From CAIUGU01 sp040080215 (GTDB taxonomy: Bacteria; Pseudomonadota; Gammaproteobacteria; Steroidobacterales; Steroidobacteraceae), in the NCBI GenBank assembly GCA_040080215.1, contig JBEBIT010000006.1:21637-85636 (forward strand): 64,000 nt of DNA. The letters run 5' to 3'. Made by a program: the position numbers and the translations under genes. Positions within the stretch are counted from its first letter, which is position 1. Each line of letters opens with the position of its first letter. Below, piece after piece: positions 24,442-32,721 of the stretch. The notes under the pieces were generated by a model that was not told where the DNA came from, searched no databases, and worked only from the letters and a program-made list of their open reading frames with translations.

Positions 24442-26519
24442 TGGCCGCGAATCCGCAAGCCATGCCTTCGATGCGCGATGTCATTCGCGCCGGCCTGGGC
24501 GTGCCCCTCGGCTTGCTTGCCGTCCTCGCGATGGTGGTGTTGCCGTTGCCGCCCATGGCGCTCGACGTTCTTTTCACTTTCAACATCGCGTTGTCGCTCG
24601 TCATCGTGATGGCAGTGTTTTACGTCGCGCGGCCGCTGGAGTTCGGTGCGTTCCCCTCGGTCCTGCTGCTCGCAACGCTGCTGCGGCTCGCGCTGAACGT
24701 GGCATCGACCCGTGTCGTGCTCCTGCATGGCCACACGGGCACCGGCGCGGCCGGACAGGTCATCGAATCTTTCGGCGAGTTCGTCATCGGCGGCAACTAC
24801 ATCGTCGGCGTCATCGTCTTCGCGATCCTGACCATCATCAACTTCGTCGTGGTCACCAAGGGTTCCGGGCGCATCTCCGAGGTGACGGCCCGCTTTACCC
24901 TCGACGCCATGCCGGGCAAGCAGATGGCAATCGACGCCGACCTGAATGCGGGCGTCATTACCCAGGAACAGGCGAGCAAGCGCCGGGTGGAGGTCCGCGA
25001 GGAAGCGGACTTCTACGGCTCCATGGATGGCGCAAGCAAGTTCGTGAGGGGCGACGCCACGGCGGGCATCCTCATTGTGCTGATCAACATTGTCGGTGGC
25101 ATCGCCATCGGCACGATGGGTCACGACCTGCCGTTTTCGCAGGCGGCCAGGACCTATACGTTGCTGACGATCGGCGACGGCCTGGTCGCCCAGATCCCTG
25201 CGCTGTTGCTGTCGACCGCTGTGGCCATCATCGTCACGCGCATGTCCAAGGCCCAGGACATGGGCGGCGAGCTCGCGCGCCAGTTGTTCGGGCAGCCTCG
25301 TGCCCTGGCCGTGGCCGCGGGATTGCTGGCTGTCATGGGCATCATCCCCGGCATGCCGAATATGGCCTTCCTCATGATGGCGGCGTTGTGCGGTGGCGGT
25401 GCATGGATGCTCCATCGCCGCAACCAGGCCGAGCCGGTCGTCGAGGAGATCGCGCCGCCGCCCGCTCCGGTGAACGATTCCAAGGACCTCTCGTGGGAAG
25501 ACGTGCCGCCCGTCGACATCATCGGACTCGAAGTGGGCTACCGCCTCGTGCCGCTGGTCGATCGTGCCCAGGGCGGAGATCTGCTCGCTCGCATCCGCGG
25601 GGTTCGTCGCAAGCTGTCGCAGGACCTGGGATTCCTCGTGCAGGTCGTCCACATCCGCGACAACCTGGAGCTGGCGCCCAACACCTATCGCATCAATCTC
25701 GCCGGCGTTCCGGTGGGCGAAGGCGTCGCTTATCCGGAGCGCGACCTCGCGATCAATCCGGGCCGCGTCTTCGGCAAGTTGAACGGCATCGAGACCCGTG
25801 ATCCGGCTTTCGGGATGGAGGCGGTCTGGATCGAGCCGTCCCAGCGCGATCACGCGCAGACGCTGGGCTACACCGTGGTCGATACCAGTACCGTGATTGC
25901 GACGCACCTGAGTCATGTCGTGCAGTCGCATGCCCACGAGCTGCTCGGGCATGAGGAAGTCCAGCACTTGCTCGATACGCTCGCAAAGACGGCGCCGAAA
26001 CTGGTCGAGGATCTTGTTCCGCGCCTGCTGCCGCTCGGTTCGGTCGTCCGCGTCCTGCAGGGCCTGCTCGGGGAGCGGGTGCCGATTCGCAACATGCGCA
26101 CGATCGTCGAGACGCTCGCCGAGCACGCCGGCAAGACGCAGGACACCGCCACCCTCCAGTCGCAGGTGCGCATCGCACTCGGTCGCCAGATCGTGCAGGA
26201 CATCGTCGGGCTCAACGACGAATTGCCCGTGATCACGCTGGAGCCGGAGCTTGAGCAGCTCCTGCAGGGTTCGCTGGCCAGTGGCGGCGTGAGTCCCGGA
26301 CTTGAACCCGGCCTCGCCGAACGCTTGCAGCGCCGCCTGGCAGAGTCGGCACAGCGTCAGGAGCTGAGCGGCGAGCCCGCCGTGCTGCTGGTGCAGCCGC
26401 AGCTCCGGCAGACGCTGGCCCGCTTCATGCGGTCGAGCGTGCCGTCGATGCATGTGCTTGCGTGGAACGAAATTCCGGACAGCCGCAAGGTACGGCTGGT
26501 GACGGCGGTGGGCCGGTAG
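24441..26519 (+). CDS. flhA: FlhA, export-gate nonamer and substrate-docking protein
   Basis: FlhA forms the nine-subunit ring that takes substrate-chaperone complexes and uses the proton gradient. The 692-residue protein has about eight N-terminal transmembrane helices, the FHIPEP signature (ARFTLDAMPGKQMAIDADLN) in the cytoplasmic loop, a linker from about 325 and a four-subdomain cytoplasmic part (VDIIGLEVGYRLVPLVDRAQ, then LTRV-equivalent gate region ERVPIRNMRTIVETLAEHA). Long open frames on the opposite strand and in another frame are codon-usage shadows. Confidence 0.98.
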   Translation: MAANPQAMPSMRDVIRAGLGVPLGLLAVLAMVVLPLPPMALDVLFTFNIALSLVIVMAVFYVARPLEFGAFPSVLLLATLLRLALNVASTRVVLLHGHTGTGAAGQVIESFGEFVIGGNYIVGVIVFAILTIINFVVVTKGSGRISEVTARFTLDAMPGKQMAIDADLNAGVITQEQASKRRVEVREEADFYGSMDGASKFVRGDATAGILIVLINIVGGIAIGTMGHDLPFSQAARTYTLLTIGDGLVAQIPALLLSTAVAIIVTRMSKAQDMGGELARQLFGQPRALAVAAGLLAVMGIIPGMPNMAFLMMAALCGGGAWMLHRRNQAEPVVEEIAPPPAPVNDSKDLSWEDVPPVDIIGLEVGYRLVPLVDRAQGGDLLARIRGVRRKLSQDLGFLVQVVHIRDNLELAPNTYRINLAGVPVGEGVAYPERDLAINPGRVFGKLNGIETRDPAFGMEAVWIEPSQRDHAQTLGYTVVDTSTVIATHLSHVVQSHAHELLGHEEVQHLLDTLAKTAPKLVEDLVPRLLPLGSVVRVLQGLLGERVPIRNMRTIVETLAEHAGKTQDTATLQSQVRIALGRQIVQDIVGLNDELPVITLEPELEQLLQGSLASGGVSPGLEPGLAERLQRRLAESAQRQELSGEPAVLLVQPQLRQTLARFMRSSVPSMHVLAWNEIPDSRKVRLVTAVGR

Positions 26520-26551
26520 CGGTAGCGCGTCCGGCATAGGGAAGCAGAAAG

Positions 26552-26647
26552 ATGAAAGACACAGTGCACACACAGGTTCATTTCACTTTGGCCTCGCGCG
26601 GGATGGTCCCCGCCGACAGCGGCCGTAGCGGAGCAGCGCGCCCATGA
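26552..26647 (+). CDS. Possible 31-residue leader ORF before flhF
   Basis: This frame in the flhA-flhF gap starts at ATG 26552 after AGGGAAG, begins MKDTVHTQVHFTLASRG and ends in a TGA that overlaps the flhF ATG (ATGA at 26644-26647). No homologue is known to me. As with the frame before fliF, it could be a coupling leader or chance. Confidence 0.3.
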   Translation: MKDTVHTQVHFTLASRGMVPADSGRSGAARP

Positions 26648-27867
26648 GAATCAAGAGATACCTCGCAAAGGATATGCGCCAGGCATTGCGCCTGGTGCGT
26701 GAAGAGCAGGGGCCCGATGCGGTCATCCTGTCTTCCCAGCGAACCGAGGACGGCGTCGAGGTCACTGCAGCGGTCGACTACGAGGCTACCGTAACCACAC
26801 AGTCGCTCACCTTCGGAAGCCCCGCGGCCGCAGCGCCGGGACGCACGGTTGTGCCGACTGCCGTCGCAGCCTCCGAGAGCGCAGAGGTCGAGGCGTCGTT
26901 CGCAGCGCAGATGCAACGGGCGACAGTGGCCGCCGAGCAGTCGAACGAGATGAATTCGGAACTCAAGCGTCTGCGGCAGATGCTCGAGACCCAGGTTGCA
27001 ACGCTTGCATGGAACGATCTGACCCGTCGCGCGCCGGTCCACGCCGAACTGCTTCGCGAACTGACCCATCTCGGCCTGGGCCAGGAACTCGTGGCAGAAA
27101 TCACCGCGCAAGCCCCACGGCATTTCGAGTTTGCAGAGGCTCATCGACAGGCACTGGCACAGATTGCCAAGCGGATTGACGTCGTCGGCGACCGTTACCT
27201 CGAGACCGGCGGCATGCTTGCCCTCGTCGGTCCGACGGGTGCAGGCAAGACTACGACGCTCGCCAAGCTGGCTGCGCGCTGGGTGCTGCGCCATGGTCCG
27301 CGCGATATCGCGTTGGTCGCGGCAGATTCGGTGCGCATTGGCGCACAGGACCAGATTCATACGCTCGGGCGTCTCCTCGGCGTGACGACCTATTCCGTGG
27401 ATGGGGCCGGCGAACTCGCCGGCGTGCTGACGAAGCTGTCCGATCGCCGACTCGTCCTCGTCGATACCGCCGGTCTCAGTCCCAAGGACGTGAGGCATCT
27501 GGAGGAAATCACCGCGCTGGCATCTGCGCATCCCCGGCTCGAGTCGATTCTCGTGCTGAGTGCCAGCGTGCAGGCCGGTGCCATTGAAGAGGCGATTGCG
27601 CGCTACGGCGCCGCGCGCCCGCGGACCTGCGTCCTGACGAAACTCGATGAGGCGACGAGCCTGGGCGGGTTGCTCTCGGCCCTGATCCGCTCGCGGATCG
27701 CAGTGGCCTATGTCAGTGAAGGCCAGCGTGTGCCGGAGGATCTCGCGCCCGCCCGGGCGCACCAGCTCATTGTCCGGGCGGTAGAGCTATCGCGTCGCTC
27801 GGGCGCCACGGCGGATGAGGAACTCCTGCATCGCAGGTTCGGGGGAGTCGCGCATGCACTTGCTTGA
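26644..27867 (+). CDS. flhF: FlhF, SRP-family GTPase that places the flagellum at the pole
   Basis: FlhF marks the cell pole where the flagellum forms; its GTPase is stimulated by FlhG. The 407-residue protein has the FlhF N terminus (MRIKRYLAKDMRQALRLVRE), a variable linker, then the NG domain with G1 motif GPTGAGKTT from Gly196, VAADSVRIGAQDQ (G2/G3 region), DTAGL and TKLDEATSLGG (G4 region). Paired with flhG, it indicates polar flagellation. Confidence 0.96.
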   Translation: MRIKRYLAKDMRQALRLVREEQGPDAVILSSQRTEDGVEVTAAVDYEATVTTQSLTFGSPAAAAPGRTVVPTAVAASESAEVEASFAAQMQRATVAAEQSNEMNSELKRLRQMLETQVATLAWNDLTRRAPVHAELLRELTHLGLGQELVAEITAQAPRHFEFAEAHRQALAQIAKRIDVVGDRYLETGGMLALVGPTGAGKTTTLAKLAARWVLRHGPRDIALVAADSVRIGAQDQIHTLGRLLGVTTYSVDGAGELAGVLTKLSDRRLVLVDTAGLSPKDVRHLEEITALASAHPRLESILVLSASVQAGAIEEAIARYGAARPRTCVLTKLDEATSLGGLLSALIRSRIAVAYVSEGQRVPEDLAPARAHQLIVRAVELSRRSGATADEELLHRRFGGVAHALA

Positions 27868-27877
27868 TGGAAGAAAC

Positions 27878-28750
27878 ATGAAATCAATCCAGATCGAAGG
27901 CTTGAAACGATCCGTCGCGCCGGGACCCGTGCAGGTGATTGCCGTCACCGGTGGCAAGGGCGGCGTCGGCAAGACCAGCGTCGCTGTCAATCTCGCGACG
28001 GCACTCACTACGGCCGGTCGACGCGTCTTGCTGCTGGATGGCGACCTCGGGCTCGCTAACGTCGACGTACTGCTTGGCATGACCCCGCGTTACACGCTGG
28101 CGAATGTCCTGAGCGGCGAGCGCACGCTCGAGGAAATCATTGTGAAAACCCCCGAGGGCTTGCAGATCGTGCCGGCGGCGTCCGGCGTTGCCGAGATGGC
28201 CAGCCTCGATACTGCCCAGCACCTGGGGCTCGTGCAGGCCTTCAGTTCACTGTCGCAGCAGATTGACGTGCTGGTGGTCGATACCGCTGCAGGAATCGCG
28301 GACGGCGTACTCCGCTTCACACAGGCGGCACAGCAAGTCCTGCTGGTGATCTGCGACGAGCCCACCTCGTTCACCGACGCGTATGCGCTGGTGAAAGTCC
28401 TGAGTCGCCAGCACGGGGTTTCCCGCTTCCGCGTGCTTGCCAACCGTACCAAGGCTCCCGGGCAGGGTGAGGCGCTGTTTGCCAGGTTCGAACGCGTCAC
28501 GACCCGCTTCCTGGACGTAACCCTCGAATATGCCGGCGAAATTCCGGAAGACCCGTTCCTGCAGCGCTCGATCAGGGAGCAGAAGCCGGTGGCGCTCGCC
28601 TACCCGTCGAGTCCTGCGGCGCTTGGATTCAAGAAACTGGCGGCCCGGGCCGATAAATGGCCTGTGCCGGACGGTCCACGCGGGAACCTGGAGTTCTTCA
28701 TGGAGCGTCTTGTGCGCCGGGCTGCGCCCCGACTGGAAGTCGTACAGTGA
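27878..28750 (+). CDS. flhG: FlhG/FleN, MinD-like ATPase controlling flagellar number
   Basis: FlhG limits flagellar number, stimulates FlhF and in Pseudomonas restrains FleQ. I chose ATG 27878 (MKSIQIEGLKR), preceded by GGAAG; ATG 27854 inside flhF is an alternative. The 290-residue protein has the deviant Walker A KGGVGKT with Lys27 and Lys32, a LLLDGDLGLANVDVLLG motif, and VVDTAAGIADGV (Walker B). The stop overlaps the fliA GTG. Confidence 0.96.
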   Translation: MKSIQIEGLKRSVAPGPVQVIAVTGGKGGVGKTSVAVNLATALTTAGRRVLLLDGDLGLANVDVLLGMTPRYTLANVLSGERTLEEIIVKTPEGLQIVPAASGVAEMASLDTAQHLGLVQAFSSLSQQIDVLVVDTAAGIADGVLRFTQAAQQVLLVICDEPTSFTDAYALVKVLSRQHGVSRFRVLANRTKAPGQGEALFARFERVTTRFLDVTLEYAGEIPEDPFLQRSIREQKPVALAYPSSPAALGFKKLAARADKWPVPDGPRGNLEFFMERLVRRAAPRLEVVQ

Positions 28751-29493
28751 GCGTCAGTGCCTACGAAGCGGGGCGAAAGGGTAAGGATGCGGGCAGCTTG
28801 GTTACGCGTCATGCGGAACTGGTGAAGCGCATTGCCTACCATCTCGCGGGGCGACTCCCACCGTCGGTGGAAGTCGATGATCTGATACAGGCCGGCATGT
28901 TGGGGTTGCTGGAGGCGGCAGCGAATTTCACGGCAGACCGTGGCGCGAGCTTCGAGACGTACGCCGGCATCCGGATCCGGGGCGCGATGCTGGATGCACT
29001 GCGCAAGCTGGACTGGGCACCGCGTTCCGTGCACCGCAAGGCGCGCGCAGCGGCGGCCGCAATGCGCGAAGTGGAATGCGAGACGGGACGTGAAGCGCGG
29101 GACGGCGATGTGGCGCAACGCATGGGGGTCTCGGTTGCCGAGTACCACCACATCATGCAGGACGCGGCGAGCTGTCGGCTGACCAGTCTCGATGCCACTG
29201 TCGGCGATGAGGAGTCGCCGCTCGTGCGCACGGTGGATCTGAAGGCGAACCCGTTTGCCGACACGGTCGACGAGGGGTTCAAGAGGGCGCTGGCACATGC
29301 GGTCACGGAGCTGCCCGAGCGCGAACGGCTGGTGATGTCCCTCTACTACGATGAGGAACTGAACCTGAAGGAAATCGGGGCTGTGCTGAAGGTAACGGAG
29401 TCCCGCGTCTGCCAATTGCATGGACAGGCACTGACCCGGCTTAAGGCGAGGCTCTCGTCGTGGCGCGAGGATGCGGTCGATACGACGGCGTGA
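28747..29493 (+). CDS. fliA: FliA, sigma-28 factor for late flagellar genes
   Basis: FliA directs RNA polymerase to class IV promoters; likely targets in this window are fliC, fliS, the STAS-che operon and the second fliK. GTG 28747 overlaps the flhG stop. The 248-residue protein has region 2 (LVKRIAYHLAGRLPPSVEVD, then DLIQAGMLGLLEAAANF), region 3 and region 4 (LPERERLVMSLYYDEELNLK, then EIGAVLKVTESRVCQLH). The length is standard. No anti-sigma flgM is in the window. Confidence 0.97.
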   Translation: MSVSAYEAGRKGKDAGSLVTRHAELVKRIAYHLAGRLPPSVEVDDLIQAGMLGLLEAAANFTADRGASFETYAGIRIRGAMLDALRKLDWAPRSVHRKARAAAAAMREVECETGREARDGDVAQRMGVSVAEYHHIMQDAASCRLTSLDATVGDEESPLVRTVDLKANPFADTVDEGFKRALAHAVTELPERERLVMSLYYDEELNLKEIGAVLKVTESRVCQLHGQALTRLKARLSSWREDAVDTTA

Positions 29494-29567
29494 GCGGACG
29501 GTGCTGCGGCAGTCAAACGGATTGAAGTCACCGGATCCCCTGGCGGGGTCCGGAGGGAGTGAGGACG

Positions 29568-29960
29568 GTGAGCAAAGACATGAAGTTCCTGGTGGTCGAT
29601 GACTTCTCGACGATGCGCCGCATCATCAAGAACCTGCTGCACGACCTCGGCTATGCCAACGTCACCGAGGCCGATGACGGCCAGACGGCGCTGCCGATGC
29701 TGCAAGGAGGCAGCTTCGACTTCCTCATCACGGACTGGAACATGCCCGGCATGCCTGGCCTGGACCTGCTGAAGGCCGTGCGCGCCGACGCCAAGCTCAA
29801 GCAGATGCCGGTGCTGATGCTCACCGCCGAATCCAAGCGCGAGCAGATCGTCGAAGCCGCGCAGGCCGGCGTCAACGGCTACGTGATCAAGCCGTTCACC
29901 GCCGGGACACTCAAGGAGAAGATCGACAAGATCCTCGAGAGCCGCGCGGGCGCAAAGTGA
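29568..29960 (+). CDS. cheY: CheY, chemotaxis response regulator
   Basis: Phosphorylated CheY binds FliM and changes motor direction. I chose GTG 29568 (MSKDMKFLVVDDFSTMRRII, 130 residues); a GTG nine bases upstream is possible. Acid pocket Asp11/Asp12, phospho-acceptor Asp56 in LITDWNMPG, the TAES segment and the conserved Lys in YVIKPF are all present. The sequence is closest to Pseudomonas CheY (F6 class) and the gene follows fliA as in that genus. Confidence 0.96.
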   Translation: MSKDMKFLVVDDFSTMRRIIKNLLHDLGYANVTEADDGQTALPMLQGGSFDFLITDWNMPGMPGLDLLKAVRADAKLKQMPVLMLTAESKREQIVEAAQAGVNGYVIKPFTAGTLKEKIDKILESRAGAK

Positions 29961-29969
29961 GTCTTTGCC

Positions 29970-30707
29970 ATGCCTGCCAACAGTGACCTCAAGGAAAGAT
30001 ACGGCCACGCGGTCGCCGCATTGACGGAGTCGATGCATGCGGGCAATGAAGCCGGCTTTGCGGCCGCGCTCGGCAAGCTGACGATCGCCGGAGAGAGCTC
30101 GCTACGGTCGGACTTGCGGGAGCTCACCGAGAACCTGCGCTTCGCGCTCGACCGCTTCAGCGTGGATTCGAGGCTGGCGGACCTCGCTGAAAAGGAAGTC
30201 CCGGATGCGCGGCACCGCCTCGAGCACGTGCTGAAATTGACCGACGAGGCGGCGCATACAACCCTGGATCTTGTCGAACGTTCTGGCCCGCTGGCCGAAC
30301 GAACAGGTAACCGCGCCGCCGAGATCCTCCCTTTGTGGCAGCAGTTCCGCGACCGGAGCGTCGAGCACAAGGACTTCCAGATCCTGCTCGTTGCCATGGA
30401 TGCATTCCTGCCTGGCGCACGGGCCGACAGCGAGCAGGTTCGCAACAACCTTGCAGAGGTGCTCTTGGCCCAGGGTTACCAGGACATCAGCGGCCAGATC
30501 ATTCGTGGCGTCATGCAGCTCGTAACGGAAATCGAGTCCGTACTCGTCGGGCTGATGGGCCTGTCGACTGCTGATCCCGCGCGGGTGACGGCTGCTGCCG
30601 CGCCATCGTCCCGGGGCCATGGCCCCGTCGTTCCCGGCGTCGAACATGGCAAGGTCGTTTCGGGACAGCAGGATGTCGATGCCTTGCTTTCCGGCCTCGG
30701 CATGTAG
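29970..30707 (+). CDS. cheZ: CheZ, CheY-P phosphatase
   Basis: CheZ removes the phosphate from CheY to end the signal. The 245-residue protein has the long helical hairpin and the catalytic segment YQDISGQIIRGV, with Asp172 and Gln176 matching the E. coli Asp143/Gln147 pair. The C-terminal peptide QQDVDALLSGLGM matches the CheY-tethering tail. It follows cheY by nine bases. Confidence 0.95.
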   Translation: MPANSDLKERYGHAVAALTESMHAGNEAGFAAALGKLTIAGESSLRSDLRELTENLRFALDRFSVDSRLADLAEKEVPDARHRLEHVLKLTDEAAHTTLDLVERSGPLAERTGNRAAEILPLWQQFRDRSVEHKDFQILLVAMDAFLPGARADSEQVRNNLAEVLLAQGYQDISGQIIRGVMQLVTEIESVLVGLMGLSTADPARVTAAAAPSSRGHGPVVPGVEHGKVVSGQQDVDALLSGLGM

Positions 30708-30787
30708 ACGGGCATCAACTTGACGCGTAGCGCCGCGAGATGGGCCTCGGGCGCAGGAGACCGCATAGCGAGAGTGGAGAAGGGTCG

Positions 30788-31528
30788 TTGGACATCCTGA
30801 GTCTGGTCGGAGTCGCGCTGGCACTGGTAGCCGTGCTGGTCGGTGCCGTGCTGAAGGGCGCGGGGCTGTCCGCATTGCTGTCGTCGGCCGCCTTCATGAT
30901 CGTGATCGTGGGAACGGTCGCGGCCATCTGCCTGCAGACGCCGCTCAACGTGATGAAGCAGGCGCTCCGGATCCTTCCCTGGGTATTCAGGCCGCCGATG
31001 CTGCGCAAGGACGAACTGATCGCGAAGATGGTCGAGTGGAGCAACGTCGCGCGCAAGCAGGGACTGCTCGGGCTCGAGCCGCTGCTCGAGGCCGAGCCGG
31101 ACGACTTTGTCCGCAAGGGCATGCAGCTGGTGGTGGACGGCAGCGAGCCCGAGACCATTCGCGGGATCATGGAAGTCGAGCTCACGATCCGCGAGCACGC
31201 GGATATCAGGGCAGCCAAGGTATTCGAGGGCATGGGCGTGTATGCACCGACGCTCGGCATCATCGGCGCGGTGCTCGGCCTGATGGCAGTCATGCAGAAC
31301 CTTGCCGATCCCAGCAAGCTCGGGCACGGCATCGCGGCGGCGTTTACGGCGACCATCTACGGCATTGGTTTCGCCAACCTGTTCTTCCTGCCCATGGCGA
31401 GCAAGCTGAAGGGTGCCATCCATGCGCAGACGCAGGCACGCGAGATGGTAATCGAGGGCTTGATCTCGATCGCGCAAGGCGAGAACCCCCGCAGCATCGA
31501 ATCCAAGCTGCAAGGCTATCTTCACTGA
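30788..31528 (+). CDS. motC: MotC/PomA-type stator subunit
   Basis: This is the A-type subunit of an ion-driven stator. A TTG start at 30788 (MDILSLVGVALALVAVLVGA) is chosen because GAGAAGG lies just upstream and the family begins MD-[IV]-L-S; the ATG-like frame further upstream would add 16 unlikely residues. The 246-residue protein has four transmembrane helices and the cytoplasmic loop with REHADIRAAKVFEGMGVYAP. It is paired with motD. Whether it uses protons or sodium cannot be told with confidence. Confidence 0.92.
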   Translation: MDILSLVGVALALVAVLVGAVLKGAGLSALLSSAAFMIVIVGTVAAICLQTPLNVMKQALRILPWVFRPPMLRKDELIAKMVEWSNVARKQGLLGLEPLLEAEPDDFVRKGMQLVVDGSEPETIRGIMEVELTIREHADIRAAKVFEGMGVYAPTLGIIGAVLGLMAVMQNLADPSKLGHGIAAAFTATIYGIGFANLFFLPMASKLKGAIHAQTQAREMVIEGLISIAQGENPRSIESKLQGYLH

Positions 31529-31583
31529 CACGTGACGTGGCGCGCGGCGCGACGGTCGCAAGTCCACAGCATGAAACCAGTCC

Positions 31584-32549
31584 ATGGCGAGAAAGCGGCA
31601 CGAGGAAGAGCACGAGAATCACGAGGCCTGGGCCATCCCCTACGGCGATCTCGTGACGTTGCTGCTCGCGTTCTTCGTGGTGATGTATGCGATCTCCAAC
31701 GTGAACGAGGGCAAGTACCGGGTGCTGTCGGATTCGATGGTGGCAGCCTTCCAGGGGAGCCCGAGGACGCTCGAGCCGGTCCAGGCCGGCGAGAAGCAGG
31801 TGGGGTCGGGTGCCGATATCGCGATGAGCGTGGTCCAGCAGGGCATGCTTGAAGGGCAGCCGCGCTCGTTGCTGGTCGTCAACCAGGACACGAATACCGA
31901 GACGCGGCAGTTCGGCGTCGACGGCGATGCAGCGCAGCCCGCACCGGAGCATCTACCCAGTGTCGAGACGACGCGCCAGCTGCAGAAGGTCGCCGACCAG
32001 GTCGAAAACGCCATGGCGGACCTCGTGGACAAGGACCTCGTGGTCGTCCGGCGGCACGACTTCTGGGTGGAAGTGGAGATCCGCACGGATATCCTGTTTC
32101 CAAGCGGCTCGGCCACGTTGTCGCCCGCAGCCATCAAGGCGCTCGAGCAACTCGCGGCGACGCTGGTGACGTTTCCGAATCCCATGCGGGTCGAGGGCCA
32201 TACCGACAATCGGCCGATCAGCACCGCGGCATTCCCGTCGAACTGGGAGTTGTCGGCCGCGCGTGCCGCCAGCGTCGTCCATCTGTTCACGAAGCAGGGA
32301 GTCGATCCCAATCGCCTGGCGGTGATCGGACTCGGAGAGAACCGGCCGACAGGGGGCAACGACACGCCTGAAGGTCGCAACGCGAATCGCCGGGTCGTGC
32401 TGGTCATCCTGAGTGGCGACGGCAATCCAGAGGGCGCTTACGCGACCGAACGAGGACGCAGCGAAGTCAATTCGACTCAAGCCCTGTCCTCGCTCACGGC
32501 CACCGATCCGGCGCGTCCGCCTGACAGCAGCGCACTTCCCGCGAACTAG
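31584..32549 (+). CDS. motD: MotD, peptidoglycan-binding stator subunit
   Basis: MotD is the B-type partner that anchors the stator to peptidoglycan. The 321-residue protein has one N-terminal transmembrane helix with the ion-binding Asp22 (WAIPYGDLVTLLLAFFVVMY), a periplasmic linker with a likely plug region, and an OmpA-like domain at about 170-275 (ILFPSGSATLSPAAIKALEQ, and VEGHTDNRPI). The last 45 residues are polar and extra compared with MotB. Confidence 0.95.
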   Translation: MARKRHEEEHENHEAWAIPYGDLVTLLLAFFVVMYAISNVNEGKYRVLSDSMVAAFQGSPRTLEPVQAGEKQVGSGADIAMSVVQQGMLEGQPRSLLVVNQDTNTETRQFGVDGDAAQPAPEHLPSVETTRQLQKVADQVENAMADLVDKDLVVVRRHDFWVEVEIRTDILFPSGSATLSPAAIKALEQLAATLVTFPNPMRVEGHTDNRPISTAAFPSNWELSAARAASVVHLFTKQGVDPNRLAVIGLGENRPTGGNDTPEGRNANRRVVLVILSGDGNPEGAYATERGRSEVNSTQALSSLTATDPARPPDSSALPAN

Positions 32550-32600
32550 ACTCGGACGCGGTCACGAATTCCACCAGCAAACGGGATTCGATCTTGCTGC

Positions 32601-32616
32601 TGGCATGCTTCCTGCT
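32601..32616 (+). promoter_or_regulatory. Sigma-54 promoter before the DUF2802 gene
   Basis: TGGCATGCTTCCTGCT fits TGGCACG-N4-TTGCW with GG-N10-GC spacing; only two positions differ. The start would be near 32626, so an ATG at 32632 would have almost no leader and the real start is more likely ATG 32722. Confidence 0.8.
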
Positions 32617-32633
32617 TGGTTACTCGGGTAGAT

Positions 32634-32666
32634 GACAGTCCGCCGGAAATCCGGCGGCGACCTGTC
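32634..32666 (+). promoter_or_regulatory. Stable hairpin in the DUF2802 leader
   Basis: CCGCCGGA and TCCGGCGG pair perfectly around a two-base AA apex, and flanking GACAG/CTGTC (32634-32638, 32662-32666) extend the stem with small internal loops. It lies just after the predicted sigma-54 start. It has no T-tract. Possible roles are mRNA stability or a roadblock-type control. Confidence 0.45.
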
Positions 32667-32672
32667 GGTGGA

Positions 32673-32688
32673 TGTGATTGGGTTCACA
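32673..32688. promoter_or_regulatory. Perfect CRP-type operator (TGTGA-N6-TCACA)
   Basis: TGTGATTGGGTTCACA is an exact match to the CRP/Vfr/Clp consensus, within the longer dyad GATGTGA-N6-TCACATC (32671-32690). It sits about 60 bases downstream of the sigma-54 promoter and 33 bases before ATG 32722, so binding there could block elongation or serve a further promoter. Confidence 0.65.
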
Positions 32689-32721
32689 TCTCATGTACCG
32701 CTACTGCCGAGGAACGCTGGG

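Noticed and set aside
24350..25801. 483-codon plus-strand frame overlapping flhB and flhA
   Set aside because: It is out of frame with both real genes, very rich in Arg/His/Gly, and shows no family signature.
24363..26573. 736-codon open frame on the minus strand opposite flhA
   Set aside because: FlhA on the plus strand is certain. GC-rich codon use with G/C at third positions leaves the opposite frame open by default, and the translated product is His/Asp/Arg-rich with no recognisable domain.
29513..29540. Possible sigma-28 promoter before cheY
   Set aside because: The -35 like TCAAACGG is present, but the best -10 matches only four of eight positions and the spacing is off.
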